From NCBI GenBank assembly GCA_944320865.1, contig CALUJC010000032.1, positions 1 through 40,344 on the forward strand: a stretch of DNA of 40,344 nt, in the 5' to 3' direction. This document shows positions 15,185-24,005 of the stretch, in pieces. This DNA comes from an uncultured Bacteroides sp. (lineage in GTDB: Bacteria > Bacteroidota > Bacteroidia > Bacteroidales > Bacteroidaceae). How positions within the stretch are numbered: position 1 is the stretch's first letter; each line of letters opens with the position of its first letter. The notes under the pieces are model-generated. The model saw nothing but the letters and a program-made list of their open reading frames with translations. It had not been told where the DNA came from and did no database searches. The translations under genes and the position numbers were made by a program.

Positions 15185-17707
15185 ATGACAATAAAAAAGA
15201 TTCTTCCCGATGTGATTGCCATTGTGGCATTTGCCCTGCTCTCGTTTGCCTACTTCTTCCCGGCGGACATTGAGGGGCGCATCCTCTTCCAGCACGACAC
15301 GGCCGCAGGCGCCGGCGCAGGACGCGAAGCTGCCCTTTACTATGAAGAAACGGGCGAGCGTACCCGCTGGACCAACTCCATCTTCGGCGGCATGCCTACC
15401 TACCAGATAGCCCCGGCCTACGACTCAGTGCAACCGCTGAAGTGGGTGCAACAGGCTTATCAGCTTTTCCTGCCGGGATATGTGGGGCTGACGTTCATCA
15501 TGATGCTGGGCTTCTACATTCTGCTGCGCGTGTTTGGCATTCCGGCCTGGCTGGCCGGGTTGGGCGGCGTGCTGTGGGCATTCTCGTCCTACTTCTTCAT
15601 CCTGATATCGGCGGGACACTTGTGGAAATTCATCACGTTGGCCTACATTCCGCCTACGCTGGCAGGCATTGTGCTGGCCTACCGGGGCAAATTGCTGGCG
15701 GGAGGACTGGTGACGGCACTGTTCATTGCCTTGCAGATTATGTCCAACCACGTGCAGATGTCCTACTACTTCCTGTTCGTCATCCTGTTCGTGGCCATTG
15801 CCTACTTCGTTCAGGCATGGAAAGAGAAGACGCTGCCCCAATTCTTCCGGGCAAGTGCCGTGCTGGTAGTGGCCGGATTGATAGGCGTGGCCGCCAACCT
15901 CTCCAACCTATACCACACTTATACTTATAGCAAGGAAACCATGCGTGGCAAGAGCGAACTGGTGCATACCGGCGATGCCGCCAAGCAGACCAGCAGCGGG
16001 CTCGACCGCGACTACATCACGCAATGGAGCTACGGCATCGGCGAAACACTGACCTTGCTGGTGCCCAACTACAAGGGAGGCGCCTCCGTACCCCTGGCGG
16101 CCAGCGAAACGGCCATGCAGAAGGCCAATCCCATGTACGGCAGCCTGTATGGCCAGCTGACTCAATACTTCGGCACCCAGCCCATGACGTCGGGGCCGGT
16201 GTATGTGGGGGCTTTCGTGCTGTTCCTTTTCCTGCTGGGCTGCTTTGTGGTAAAGGGCCCGTTGAAGTGGGCATTGGTGGGCGCCACAGTGTTCTCCATC
16301 CTGCTGTCGTGGGGCAAGAACTTCATGCCGCTCACCGACTTCTTCATCGACTACATACCGATGTACAATAAATTCCGCGCTGTGTCGTCCATTCTGGTTA
16401 TTGCAGAGTTCACCATTCCCTTGCTGGCCGTATTTGCCTTGATGAAGGTGCTGAAAGAACCGGGACTGCTAAAGCAGAACATCAAGCAAACGGGTCTGTG
16501 CCTGCTGCTTACGGCAGGCGTGGCCTTGTGGCTGGCGGTGCCGGGCACTCCTTCACCGTCGGACTATGTGCCCGCACAAGAGGCACAAATGCTGCAAAGC
16601 GCCGCCGACCAAGGCATGATTCCCTCCAGCGAACTGAACGGCATCCTGGCCAACCTGTCGGAGATGCGTGCCGCGCTGGTACAGGCCGACGCACTGCGCA
16701 GCTTCCTCATCATCGCCATCGGGGTGCTGCTGCTGTGGCTGTATGCAGCGGGCAAGTTGCGCCGGTCGCTCACCGTAGGCGGCATTGCCTTGCTTTGCCT
16801 CGTCGACCTGTGGGGAGTGAACAAACGCTACCTCAACGACAGCCAGTTTGTGCCCAAATCGACCCAAGTGACCACGTTCAACAAGACGGAGACCGATGAA
16901 CTGATTCTGCAAGATAAAGCGTTGGACTACCGCGTGCTGAACTTTGCCACCAGCACCTTCAACGAAAACAACACCGCCTACTGGCATAAGAGCGTAGGCG
17001 GCTACCATGCCGCCAAGCTGCGCCGCTACCAGGAGATGATAGACCACCACATCATGCCCGAAATGCAGGCTGCCTACGGTGCCATAGCCGCTGCGGGCGG
17101 AGAGATGGACAACGTGGATGCCACCCGCTTCCGCGTGCTGAACATGCTGAACACAAAGTACTTCATCTTCCCCGCCGGGCAACAGGGTGAAACCGTGCCT
17201 GTGCTCAACCCCTACGCCTACGGTAATGCCTGGTTTGTGAAAGATGTGCAGTATGTAAACAATGCCAATGAAGAAATAGATGCCCTGAAAGAAGTGCTGC
17301 CCACCGAAACCGCCGTGGTAGACGCACGCTTCAAGCCGGCCCTCAAAGAGGCTACAACAGGATACAAAGACGAAGCATCCGCCATCAGACTGACAAGCTA
17401 CCTGCCCAATCATCTGGTGTATGAAACCCAAAATGCACAAGACGGCATCGCCGTGTTCTCCGAGATTTACTACCCCGATGGCTGGCAAGTCAGCATAGAC
17501 GGGCAGCCGGCCGAACTGGCACGCGCCGACTACATCCTGCGCTGCCTGTATGTGCCTGCCGGCAAGCACACCATTGAAATGCGTTTTGACCCGCAAAGCC
17601 TGCATGTCACAGAAGGCATTGCCTACACCGCACTGGCTATATTGCTTGCAGGAGCCCTCGTAACGGTATTCGCACAAAGAAGAAAAGCGTCTTCGGCAAG
17701 CCGTTAA
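15185..17707 (+). CDS. YfhO-family polytopic membrane protein
   Basis: 840 residues from the ATG at 15185, chosen because the -7 element lies downstream of an earlier in-frame ATG. The N-terminal two thirds holds about a dozen hydrophobic segments (for example IVAFALLSFAYFF and YVGLTFIMMLGFYILLRVF). A soluble region follows (about 560-800), then one last helix (ALAILLAGALVTVFA). The plan matches the YfhO family (PF09586), GT-C-like membrane proteins linked in some Firmicutes to sugar decoration of lipoteichoic acid. FGGMPTYQIAP and the early acidic loop HDTAAGAGAGREA fit the first extracytoplasmic loop. The role in Bacteroidetes is not established; a lipid-linked sugar transfer role is inference. 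Confidence 0.85.
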   Translation: MTIKKILPDVIAIVAFALLSFAYFFPADIEGRILFQHDTAAGAGAGREAALYYEETGERTRWTNSIFGGMPTYQIAPAYDSVQPLKWVQQAYQLFLPGYVGLTFIMMLGFYILLRVFGIPAWLAGLGGVLWAFSSYFFILISAGHLWKFITLAYIPPTLAGIVLAYRGKLLAGGLVTALFIALQIMSNHVQMSYYFLFVILFVAIAYFVQAWKEKTLPQFFRASAVLVVAGLIGVAANLSNLYHTYTYSKETMRGKSELVHTGDAAKQTSSGLDRDYITQWSYGIGETLTLLVPNYKGGASVPLAASETAMQKANPMYGSLYGQLTQYFGTQPMTSGPVYVGAFVLFLFLLGCFVVKGPLKWALVGATVFSILLSWGKNFMPLTDFFIDYIPMYNKFRAVSSILVIAEFTIPLLAVFALMKVLKEPGLLKQNIKQTGLCLLLTAGVALWLAVPGTPSPSDYVPAQEAQMLQSAADQGMIPSSELNGILANLSEMRAALVQADALRSFLIIAIGVLLLWLYAAGKLRRSLTVGGIALLCLVDLWGVNKRYLNDSQFVPKSTQVTTFNKTETDELILQDKALDYRVLNFATSTFNENNTAYWHKSVGGYHAAKLRRYQEMIDHHIMPEMQAAYGAIAAAGGEMDNVDATRFRVLNMLNTKYFIFPAGQQGETVPVLNPYAYGNAWFVKDVQYVNNANEEIDALKEVLPTETAVVDARFKPALKEATTGYKDEASAIRLTSYLPNHLVYETQNAQDGIAVFSEIYYPDGWQVSIDGQPAELARADYILRCLYVPAGKHTIEMRFDPQSLHVTEGIAYTALAILLAGALVTVFAQRRKASSASR

Positions 17708-17708
17708 A

Positions 17709-17803
17709 TAAAAAACCGCCCCTGCCCTCACGGGTAGGAACGGCACTAAAAGTCAATAATACATGAAAAAACGCTATTTAGAGAGAGCTATATTATAATA
17801 GTC
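17709..17803 (-). ncRNA. Candidate small RNA with own promoter and terminator
   Basis: On the minus strand a consensus promoter (TTTG, 20 bases, TACATTTG at 17808-17815) is followed about 60 bases later by a terminator hairpin. CCGTTCCTACCC and GGGCAGGGGCGG (17716-17743) form 12 positions with two G-U pairs and one A-C mismatch, loop GTGA (a GNRA tetraloop), then TTTTTT. The predicted transcript is about 95 bases with no credible reading frame. The wobble pattern favours the minus strand: read on the plus strand the hairpin has a 2x2 internal loop and no U-tract. It is not matched to a known RNA family here. Confidence 0.5.
17716..17743 (-). terminator. Minus-strand intrinsic terminator of the candidate small RNA
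   Basis: Stem-loop at 17716-17743 read on the minus strand, GNRA-type loop GTGA, followed by six T (17715-17710). It cannot efficiently stop yfhO on the plus strand, where no T-run follows. Confidence 0.65.
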
Positions 17804-17807
17804 ACTG

Positions 17808-17839
17808 CAAATGTACAAGATATCAACGTAAAACGCAAA
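17808..17839 (-). promoter_or_regulatory. Minus-strand promoter of the candidate small RNA
   Basis: TTTG (plus-strand CAAA at 17836-17839), a 20-base spacer and TACATTTG (17808-17815) fit the Bacteroides -33/-7 consensus. No minus-strand gene follows, only the hairpin at 17716-17743. Confidence 0.6.
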
Positions 17840-17914
17840 TAAAATCTACGTATAACCGTAGTTTATCGACAAACAGCACTATTATTAAGAAATAAACTTT
17901 AAAACAAAAACGAT

Positions 17915-18256
17915 ATGGAGACCACCAGACAAAGCAAAATAGCCCGCTTGATACAAAAAGAATTGAGCGACATTTTCCAAAAACAAACCAGGGCGACACA
18001 TGGCATATTGGTTTCAGTAAGCGCCGTGCGCATCAGTCCCGATTTAAGCGTTGCCCGTGCTTACCTCAGCATATTCCCTTCGGAAAAGGGTGCGGAAATC
18101 ATCCAGAACATCAATGCAAACGCCAAGACCATACGCTTTGAACTGGGCACCCGCGTACGCCACCAGTTACGCATCATCCCCGAAATAAAATACTTCCTGG
18201 ACGACTCGCTGGACTACCTGGAGCATATAGACCAACTGCTCAATACCAACAAATAA
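17915..18256 (+). CDS. rbfA: Ribosome-binding factor A
   Basis: 113 residues, the KH-like cold-shock factor that binds the 30S subunit and helps 16S rRNA maturation. Family blocks are RQSKIARLIQKELSDIFQ (about 5-22), VSAVRISPDLSVARAYLSIF (about 35-54) and the C-terminal LRIIPEIKYFLDDSLDYLEHI. The next gene begins at the base directly after the TAA, so the two are translated from one message. The 207-base gap upstream holds the candidate small RNA on the opposite strand. Confidence 0.95.
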   Translation: METTRQSKIARLIQKELSDIFQKQTRATHGILVSVSAVRISPDLSVARAYLSIFPSEKGAEIIQNINANAKTIRFELGTRVRHQLRIIPEIKYFLDDSLDYLEHIDQLLNTNK

Positions 18257-19483
18257 GTGAACCTGCCATTCTACATAGCACGCCGTTACCTCTTTGCCAA
18301 AAAGAAGCACAACGCCATCAACATTATCTCCGCCATCTCGGTGTGCGGGGTAGCCTTGGCAACGATGGCAATGGTGTGCACCCTATCGGTGTTCAATGGT
18401 TTCCAGGAAATGGTAGAGCAACTGTTCACCGCATTCGACCCTGAACTGAAGATTACCGCCCGCGAAGGGAAAGTATTCCAACCTGATGACCCCGGCATCC
18501 GGCAAGTACAAGCCTTGCCGTACATCGATGTATGGACCGAAACGGTAGAAGACAATGCCATGGTGCAATACAAAAACCGCCAGGCCATGGCTATCATCAA
18601 AGGAGTGGAAGACAACTTTGAGCAACTGACCGAGATTGACAGCCTGCTTTATGGCACAGGACAATTTATGCTAAACGACCCGGTAGCGGATTATGGCATT
18701 ATGGGCGTCGAACTGATGTCGGAATTAGGGACAGGCATACAGTTTGTCGACCCCCTGCAGGTGTATGCGCCCAAACGCAATGTGCGGATTAACCTGGCCA
18801 ATCCCAGCGCTGCCTTCAACCGGAAATATCTCCATTCGCCCGGGGTAGTGTTCATCGTAAACCAGCAGAAATATGACGCGCACTACATCATCACATCACT
18901 TGATTTCGCACGTGCCCTGTTCGGCTATAACACGGAAGTCTCTGCCATCGAACTTAAATTAAAACCTGGCAACGACATTGGACGCATCCAAGGGCAAATA
19001 CAAGACATATTGGGCGACCGTTACCTGGTGCAGAATCGCTATGAACAGCAGTCGGATGTATTCCGCATCATGAAGATAGAAAAACTAATCTCCTACCTGT
19101 TCCTCACTTTTATCCTGGCCATCGCTTGCTTCAACGTGATAGGCTCATTGTCTATGCTGATTCTGGATAAACGCGAAGACGTGGTTACCTTGCGCAACCT
19201 GGGCGCCAACGACCGGCTCATAGCCCGTATTTTCCTTTTTGAGGGACGATTGATTGCCGCATTCGGTGCCGCCATCGGCATCATTGGCGGGCTGCTGCTG
19301 TGCTTCCTGCAACAAGCGTTTGGCCTCATCTCATTGGGAGGCGGAAACGGGGCTTTCCTCGTCGAAGCCTATCCCGTCAGCGTACATGCCACGGATGTAC
19401 TGCTCGTATTCGTCACCGTTATTGCCGTAGGATTCTTATCCGTCTGGTACCCTGTACGCTACCTCAGCAAGAAGCTGTTATAA
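18257..19483 (+). CDS. LolC/LolE-type ABC transporter permease (FtsX/MacB fold)
   Basis: 408 residues starting at a GTG immediately after the rbfA stop. The opening LPFYIARRYLFAKKKHNAIN is the typical LolE-family cytoplasmic start. One membrane helix (about 22-45) precedes a large periplasmic domain (about 46-270), followed by three helices (about 278-300, 320-345, 372-398). LolC/E proteins, with an ATPase encoded elsewhere, extract lipoproteins from the inner membrane for delivery to the outer membrane. With no lolD nearby, the lipoprotein role is by family only. Its stop TTATAA is shared with the convergent btuD stop. Confidence 0.88.
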   Translation: MNLPFYIARRYLFAKKKHNAINIISAISVCGVALATMAMVCTLSVFNGFQEMVEQLFTAFDPELKITAREGKVFQPDDPGIRQVQALPYIDVWTETVEDNAMVQYKNRQAMAIIKGVEDNFEQLTEIDSLLYGTGQFMLNDPVADYGIMGVELMSELGTGIQFVDPLQVYAPKRNVRINLANPSAAFNRKYLHSPGVVFIVNQQKYDAHYIITSLDFARALFGYNTEVSAIELKLKPGNDIGRIQGQIQDILGDRYLVQNRYEQQSDVFRIMKIEKLISYLFLTFILAIACFNVIGSLSMLILDKREDVVTLRNLGANDRLIARIFLFEGRLIAAFGAAIGIIGGLLLCFLQQAFGLISLGGGNGAFLVEAYPVSVHATDVLLVFVTVIAVGFLSVWYPVRYLSKKLL

Positions 19484-20503
19484 CAAATCGGCACTTTTAA
19501 GCAACTCCTCAAACGAATGGCAAACTTTTGATTGCCCGCCGACCTCCAATACAAAATGATGAGGAGACAAGGCTTCAAGCGTGGGAAACGAAGGCTGAGC
19601 TTGAGCTTCAGCGAAAGAGAGGCAGAAGAATCCCCGACGGTTCAGAGCGTTTTGTGTCCAATGGCGCAGAACTTCATCTTCAGCTCTCAGGCAAATACAT
19701 TTACGGCCTTCCACCGTAGGCGAGTAAATGCCGTGCATCAGGTCGAAACGGATATGCTCCTGCCGGCTGAACAATGCATCCATCCTGCCGGACAAAATCA
19801 AATCCTCGGTCACCCCACACTCCAAGCCATGCCCGGGAGTGAGCAGCCAAAGGCGGTCGGAAAGCACCAGTGCCTGTTCAATGTCGTGCGTGGAGAGGAG
19901 GATGGCCTTCCCTTCACTGACGGCAAGCCGATGCAGCAGGCTCATAATCTCAATGCGGCTCACCACATCGAGAAAGGCGGTGGGCTCGTCCAACAAGATA
20001 ACCGGGCACTCCTGCACCAAAGCCTTGGCTATCATCACCTTCTGGCGCTCGCCGTCCGAAAGTTCAGCGATATAGTGCCCGGCTTTTTCCCCCACACCTA
20101 CAGCACTGAGGGCATGCCCGACAATAGCTTTGTCCTCACGGCTTAGCCGGCCGAAAAATCCGGTATGCGGCTGGCGGCCCAATGCGGCCAATTCGAATAC
20201 CGTCAGCCCGCCGACCTGGGTTTTATCGGTCAGCACTACCCCTATGGCACGCGAACGTTCTCTTTCGGAATAAACCGCAACAGGCTTGCCCAACAGGTCC
20301 AGTTCACCCCCCAAAGGAGGCTGGGCGGCAGCAAGCGTACGAAGCAAAGTAGATTTCCCGGCACCGTTGGCCCCCAGCAGGCAGGTCAACTCGCCACGCC
20401 TTAGCTTGAAATCCAAACCGGCATGTACTTGCTTTACTGATTTCCCGACCTTGTAACCGATGCAAAGCCCCTTTCCCTCTATGACAACAGCCTGCTGTTC
20501 CAT
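19478..20503 (-). CDS. btuD: Cobalamin/iron-complex ABC transporter ATPase (BtuD/FhuC type)
   Basis: 341 residues from the ATG at 20503, which overlaps the permease stop by one base (TGATG). An upstream in-frame ATG would read into the permease gene and is not used. Walker A GANGAGKST is at 44-52, the signature LSDGERQ at 148-154, Walker B VILLDEP at 168-174 and the H-loop His206. A tail of about 90 residues beyond the normal ATPase domain has no recognised fold. It powers the B12 importer with the two preceding genes. The riboswitch locus context makes cobalamin the likely substrate. Confidence 0.88.
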   Translation of the reverse strand: MEQQAVVIEGKGLCIGYKVGKSVKQVHAGLDFKLRRGELTCLLGANGAGKSTLLRTLAAAQPPLGGELDLLGKPVAVYSERERSRAIGVVLTDKTQVGGLTVFELAALGRQPHTGFFGRLSREDKAIVGHALSAVGVGEKAGHYIAELSDGERQKVMIAKALVQECPVILLDEPTAFLDVVSRIEIMSLLHRLAVSEGKAILLSTHDIEQALVLSDRLWLLTPGHGLECGVTEDLILSGRMDALFSRQEHIRFDLMHGIYSPTVEGRKCICLRAEDEVLRHWTQNALNRRGFFCLSFAEAQAQPSFPTLEALSPHHFVLEVGGQSKVCHSFEELLKSADLL

Positions 20504-21534
20504 CAGTTGAAATATTGTATTTTCCGTTGGTTGACGATGACATAAATGATGACCGGCGCTCCCAAAATAGGAGTCACGGCATTCAACGGTATGAGGCCAT
20601 GCTCGCCCGGCAAAAGGCAAAGCAGATTGCAAAGCAAAGCCACAGCCCCCCCGACAAGCAAGGTGACCGGCATCAGCAGATTGTGATTGGAGGTGCCCAA
20701 CAAAAGGCGGGCAACGTGAGGAACAGCCAACCCTATAAAAGAAACCGGGCCGCAGAAAGCCGTAGTAACAGCCGTCAATATGCCGGTGGCGGCCAACAAC
20801 AGGTTGCGGACACGGCGAATGTTTACCCCAAGGTTTTCGGCATAACGCGGGCCAAGGAGCAAGGCATTGAGCGGCTTGATGAGCAACAGGGCAACCAGCA
20901 ATCCCGCCACAGACGTCAGGGCAAAGGCCGGCAATTGCGCCAACGACACGCCCCCGAAATTGCCAAGCCCCCAGATGGTATAAGAACGGACCCCTTCGGC
21001 CGAAGAAAAGAAATTGAGCAAGGAAATCAGCGAAGAAGCCACGTAGCCAATCATGATGCCGGCAATGAGCAGCATCACATTATTCTTGATTACCGTGGAC
21101 AGCAACAGGATGATGCCCAACACGCCCACAGCCCCCACAAAAGCCCCGACGACGACCGTGGCAAATCCGGACAACGAGAACACCCCTGTGGCAAGGGTGC
21201 CCCCGCCTGCCAGCATGACCAGGGCCACGCCCAGACTGGCACCCGAACTGATGCCCAAGATGGAAGAGTCGGCAAGCGGATTGTTGAACACCGTCTGAAG
21301 CATCAGGCCCGAAGCCGAAAGGGACGCCCCGCAAAGCAAAGCCGTGACACATTGCGGAAAGCGGGACTCCCACACAATGAAACGCCACGTTTCCCTCCCG
21401 GCATCCTCACCCAGAAGGATGCGCACCACGTCGCCCGGAGGTATGTCCACCGAGCCGAACAACAGGTTGGCTACCGCCAAGAAGAGAATCAGGATGCTGA
21501 GCCCCCCACCGTATATCGCGCCTTTATGCCTCAT
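20503..21534 (-). CDS. btuC: Cobalamin ABC transporter permease (BtuC/FecCD family)
   Basis: 343 residues with about ten membrane helices. Typical FecCD-family blocks are CVTALLCGASLSASGLMLQT (about 63-82), NNPLADSSILGISSGASLG (about 87-105) and FCGPVSFIGLAVPHVARLL (about 260-278). It forms the inner-membrane channel with BtuD. The gene starts 11 bases after btuF and overlaps btuD by one base, so the three are one operon. Substrate is assigned as cobalamin from the riboswitch-controlled receptor genes upstream. By sequence alone a siderophore or haem role is possible. Confidence 0.88.
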   Translation of the reverse strand: MRHKGAIYGGGLSILILFLAVANLLFGSVDIPPGDVVRILLGEDAGRETWRFIVWESRFPQCVTALLCGASLSASGLMLQTVFNNPLADSSILGISSGASLGVALVMLAGGGTLATGVFSLSGFATVVVGAFVGAVGVLGIILLLSTVIKNNVMLLIAGIMIGYVASSLISLLNFFSSAEGVRSYTIWGLGNFGGVSLAQLPAFALTSVAGLLVALLLIKPLNALLLGPRYAENLGVNIRRVRNLLLAATGILTAVTTAFCGPVSFIGLAVPHVARLLLGTSNHNLLMPVTLLVGGAVALLCNLLCLLPGEHGLIPLNAVTPILGAPVIIYVIVNQRKIQYFN

Positions 21535-21545
21535 CGCAAGAATGA

Positions 21546-22682
21546 TTAATCGGCGGCTAAATTACTAAAATATTTCGGTTCGTAGCCTTCCAACAACTCC
21601 GGATGAAGGATTTTCACGATATCCTTCAGCAATACGTCGGGGTGGAAGGGCGATTCTTCATAAAAAGGTATCCGGCCCGTGTTGCAACCATAGATATGCC
21701 GCTCCTTGAAAGCCTTGAAACGGGCGTAGGGCGCATAGTCCTGTTCCAGCTCGCGATAAGTCTTGTCCGCCTGCTGGTTGTACTTCACAAACCAGTAATC
21801 GGCCTGCTGCCCCTTGTCGAAAACGGTTTCAAAAGGCAAAGGAATGGAGCCACTGTTCGGCAAGTAAGCAAACACATAGTCGGCACCGGCATCGGCATAA
21901 AGCCTGCCCGTCGTGCTGTTCCCGCCCGATATATACCAGGCAGAGCCATACTTCAGGTCGCTCAGCACCGTGGGACGCCGCCCGGCAAGGCTCGCCTGCC
22001 GCTTCACATCGAGATATTCACGCGCCACCGTGGCAAAAAGCGAGTCGGCCTCGGCGGCTTTTCCGACAAGGATGCCATAGAAACGCATCCATTCCGCACG
22101 CCCCAGCGGGGAGGTCTCCAGATAATCGGCACACTCGATAATCGGCACGCCCAGTTTCCCTACCCGCCCGTAGCCCCCGTTGTCTTCATAGGGGGAGAGC
22201 ATGATGCCGTCGGGACGGAGTTCTATCAAGGTTTCTATATCGGGGCTCATGCTGTTGCCGCAATCAGCCACCAGCCCCTGCCGGCAGCGTTCCACGAATT
22301 CGGGCTGCTTGAAGTATTCCATGCCACACACGCCACGGACGCCATCCAGCGCGTCCAATTCGGCCAACAGCCCCCCATGGACCACGGAGTAAACCACCAG
22401 CCTTTCCAGGGGAAAGCGCACCACGGTTCCTTCCGGCAATTGTGCAGGAAGCTCCTTATGCTTATCGGCCAAAACATAAGTATGCAAGGTTTTCAGCGTG
22501 TCCCACGGATTCCTTACCGTGGCCACCATGTAGTCCGGATATTGCACGATGCACAGGTTGGCCGCATACTCCAGCCGGAGCGTATCCCCGCCCGCCAAGA
22601 CGGAAGAAGCCTTGCCCCTCCCGCCGCAGGCAGAAAGGAACAAGGCCAAGATTACTATGGCAAATAGTAAAATTTTCTTCAT
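21546..22682 (-). CDS. btuF: Cobalamin-binding periplasmic lipoprotein (BtuF-like)
   Basis: 378 residues. The lipoprotein signal LSAC gives lipidated Cys19 followed by GGRG, with no acidic export signal, so a periplasm-facing anchor is expected. It is a class III (helical-hinge) binding protein: VYSVVHGGLLAELDALDGVRGVCG and LIELRPDGIMLSPYED are typical first-lobe blocks, and RPTVLSDLKYGSAWYISGG opens the second lobe. It delivers substrate to BtuCD. A 192-base gap with a GTACGA repeat separates it from btuG upstream. No riboswitch was found in that gap. Confidence 0.85.
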   Translation of the reverse strand: MKKILLFAIVILALFLSACGGRGKASSVLAGGDTLRLEYAANLCIVQYPDYMVATVRNPWDTLKTLHTYVLADKHKELPAQLPEGTVVRFPLERLVVYSVVHGGLLAELDALDGVRGVCGMEYFKQPEFVERCRQGLVADCGNSMSPDIETLIELRPDGIMLSPYEDNGGYGRVGKLGVPIIECADYLETSPLGRAEWMRFYGILVGKAAEADSLFATVAREYLDVKRQASLAGRRPTVLSDLKYGSAWYISGGNSTTGRLYADAGADYVFAYLPNSGSIPLPFETVFDKGQQADYWFVKYNQQADKTYRELEQDYAPYARFKAFKERHIYGCNTGRIPFYEESPFHPDVLLKDIVKILHPELLEGYEPKYFSNLAAD

Positions 22683-22770
22683 TTAGCAAGTAAATATAAA
22701 AACAAAGCGTTACTTAAAAACCACGCTCAACAATCCTTACAACCCTCCGACAAACCCCACCCCCACCTGG

Positions 22771-22799
22771 GTCGTACCTCAGTCGTACCCCATTCGGTA
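22771..22799 (-). repeat. GTACGA-type intergenic repeat, copy 2
   Basis: Same plan as 7121-7149 (TACCGAATG, GGTACGA, GGTACGA) with about five differences in 29 bases. An 8-bp hairpin, TTCGGTCC (22804-22811) and GGACCGAA (22826-22833), lies beside it, between btuG and btuF. Confidence 0.55.
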
Positions 22800-22874
22800 C
22801 AGGTTCGGTCCGCCTTCGGCCCTATGGACCGAAAAAATAACGGACAAGCCGCGTCGGAGGTCGGGGCAAGATTT

Positions 22875-23981
22875 TTATTCAGTCACAAAGCGGATGTTGG
22901 TGGTGTACATGCCCGTTTCAAACGAGTGCTTAGGCTGGCCGTCTTTGCTATACACGTAGACCGTGTTCAAAGCCCCGTAAAGCTGGTCGCCGATGTAAAT
23001 GTCTTCCGTGACAGGGTCTACCTGTATGAAGCCCGGGCTTGTAAAGCTATCGACAGAGATGGGCAGGTCGGTTTCCTTTCCCGTGGCCAAATCGTACACA
23101 TAGCACCTGTGGGTGTCCGGCAAGTAATATTCGGAGTAAAGGATGTACATCTTGTCGCCGGCATTGGCGATGTAAGACGCATTGCAAAGTTCTTTCACTT
23201 CATAGGTATCGGGGTCAATGCGTTGCAAGGTCTGGTAGATCCACTGGTCTTCGGGGACGCTGGGCGAACCGGCATAGTTGCCATTGGAAACAAAGTACAC
23301 ATAACCGTCATCCCCCGCCAGGCATTGGGTGTAAGGATTGAGCAATACCTCGATATCCTGCAGTTTGGTCATGCTCTTGGCATCGACCACGGCCACCTGG
23401 TTGCCCGAGCCATAGCCCGAGATGTTCACAAAGAGTTTGCCACCGACATAAGCCAACGCTTCGGGATGGTCACCCACATATACACTGCCCGTGATTTCCT
23501 GCGTCAGCGTGTCGAGGCGGGACACCGTGCCGTCATAGGCAGTGAAGAACACGCAACCATCGCCCGCCGTGGCATAACGGGGCTCCATAGGCTGGCCTTC
23601 TTCCGGAGTATTCATAGGAAAACTCTTCACCAGCTTGCCGTTGCGCTCCAGTATCTCTATTTTCGACGAGGTGGCACTGATGGCATACAACTTGGTTCCA
23701 TATACGCAGAGGTCTTGCAGGTCGCCGATGCCTTGGCCATTCTGTGCGGCATAAAGGTCACCGCTAATCGCCCCGGTAGAAAAGTCATACCACTGCAGGG
23801 AGCCGTCGTTTGCCCCCCAGTTCCCGGTGTTCACGACATAGGCGCCGAGGGTTTCGGTAGGTTCAGGCGTGGGGTCGGGATCGGGAATGGGGTTATTGTT
23901 GTCGTCACACGATGCCAACGCGGCAGCCAAGCAGAGGCAAAAGCCGATGTTTCGGGTCAGTTTAAACCAATTCTTCTTCAT
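22875..23981 (-). CDS. Surface beta-propeller lipoprotein, BtuG-like cobalamin binder
   Basis: 368 residues. The lipoprotein signal LASC gives Cys25 followed by DDNNN, an acidic stretch resembling the Bacteroidetes surface-export signal, then a proline/acidic linker. The rest is YncE/DUF5074-like beta-propeller repeats (blocks such as GIGDLQDLCVYGTKLYAI, HPEALAYVGGKLFVNISGYG and DVIYVGDQLYG-like ends). Its place 24 bases after a TonB receptor gene under a cobalamin riboswitch matches BtuB-BtuG loci of Bacteroides, where BtuG captures B12 at the surface with very high affinity. Cobalamin binding is inferred from this context. Confidence 0.8.
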   Translation of the reverse strand: MKKNWFKLTRNIGFCLCLAAALASCDDNNNPIPDPDPTPEPTETLGAYVVNTGNWGANDGSLQWYDFSTGAISGDLYAAQNGQGIGDLQDLCVYGTKLYAISATSSKIEILERNGKLVKSFPMNTPEEGQPMEPRYATAGDGCVFFTAYDGTVSRLDTLTQEITGSVYVGDHPEALAYVGGKLFVNISGYGSGNQVAVVDAKSMTKLQDIEVLLNPYTQCLAGDDGYVYFVSNGNYAGSPSVPEDQWIYQTLQRIDPDTYEVKELCNASYIANAGDKMYILYSEYYLPDTHRCYVYDLATGKETDLPISVDSFTSPGFIQVDPVTEDIYIGDQLYGALNTVYVYSKDGQPKHSFETGMYTTNIRFVTE

Positions 23982-24005
23982 TGCTGGATTGTTTTAAAAA
24001 GTTGT

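Noticed and set aside
17716-17743. Hairpin as the terminator of yfhO
   Set aside because: On the plus strand it has an internal 2x2 mismatch and no T-tract. The pairing and T-run fit the minus strand.
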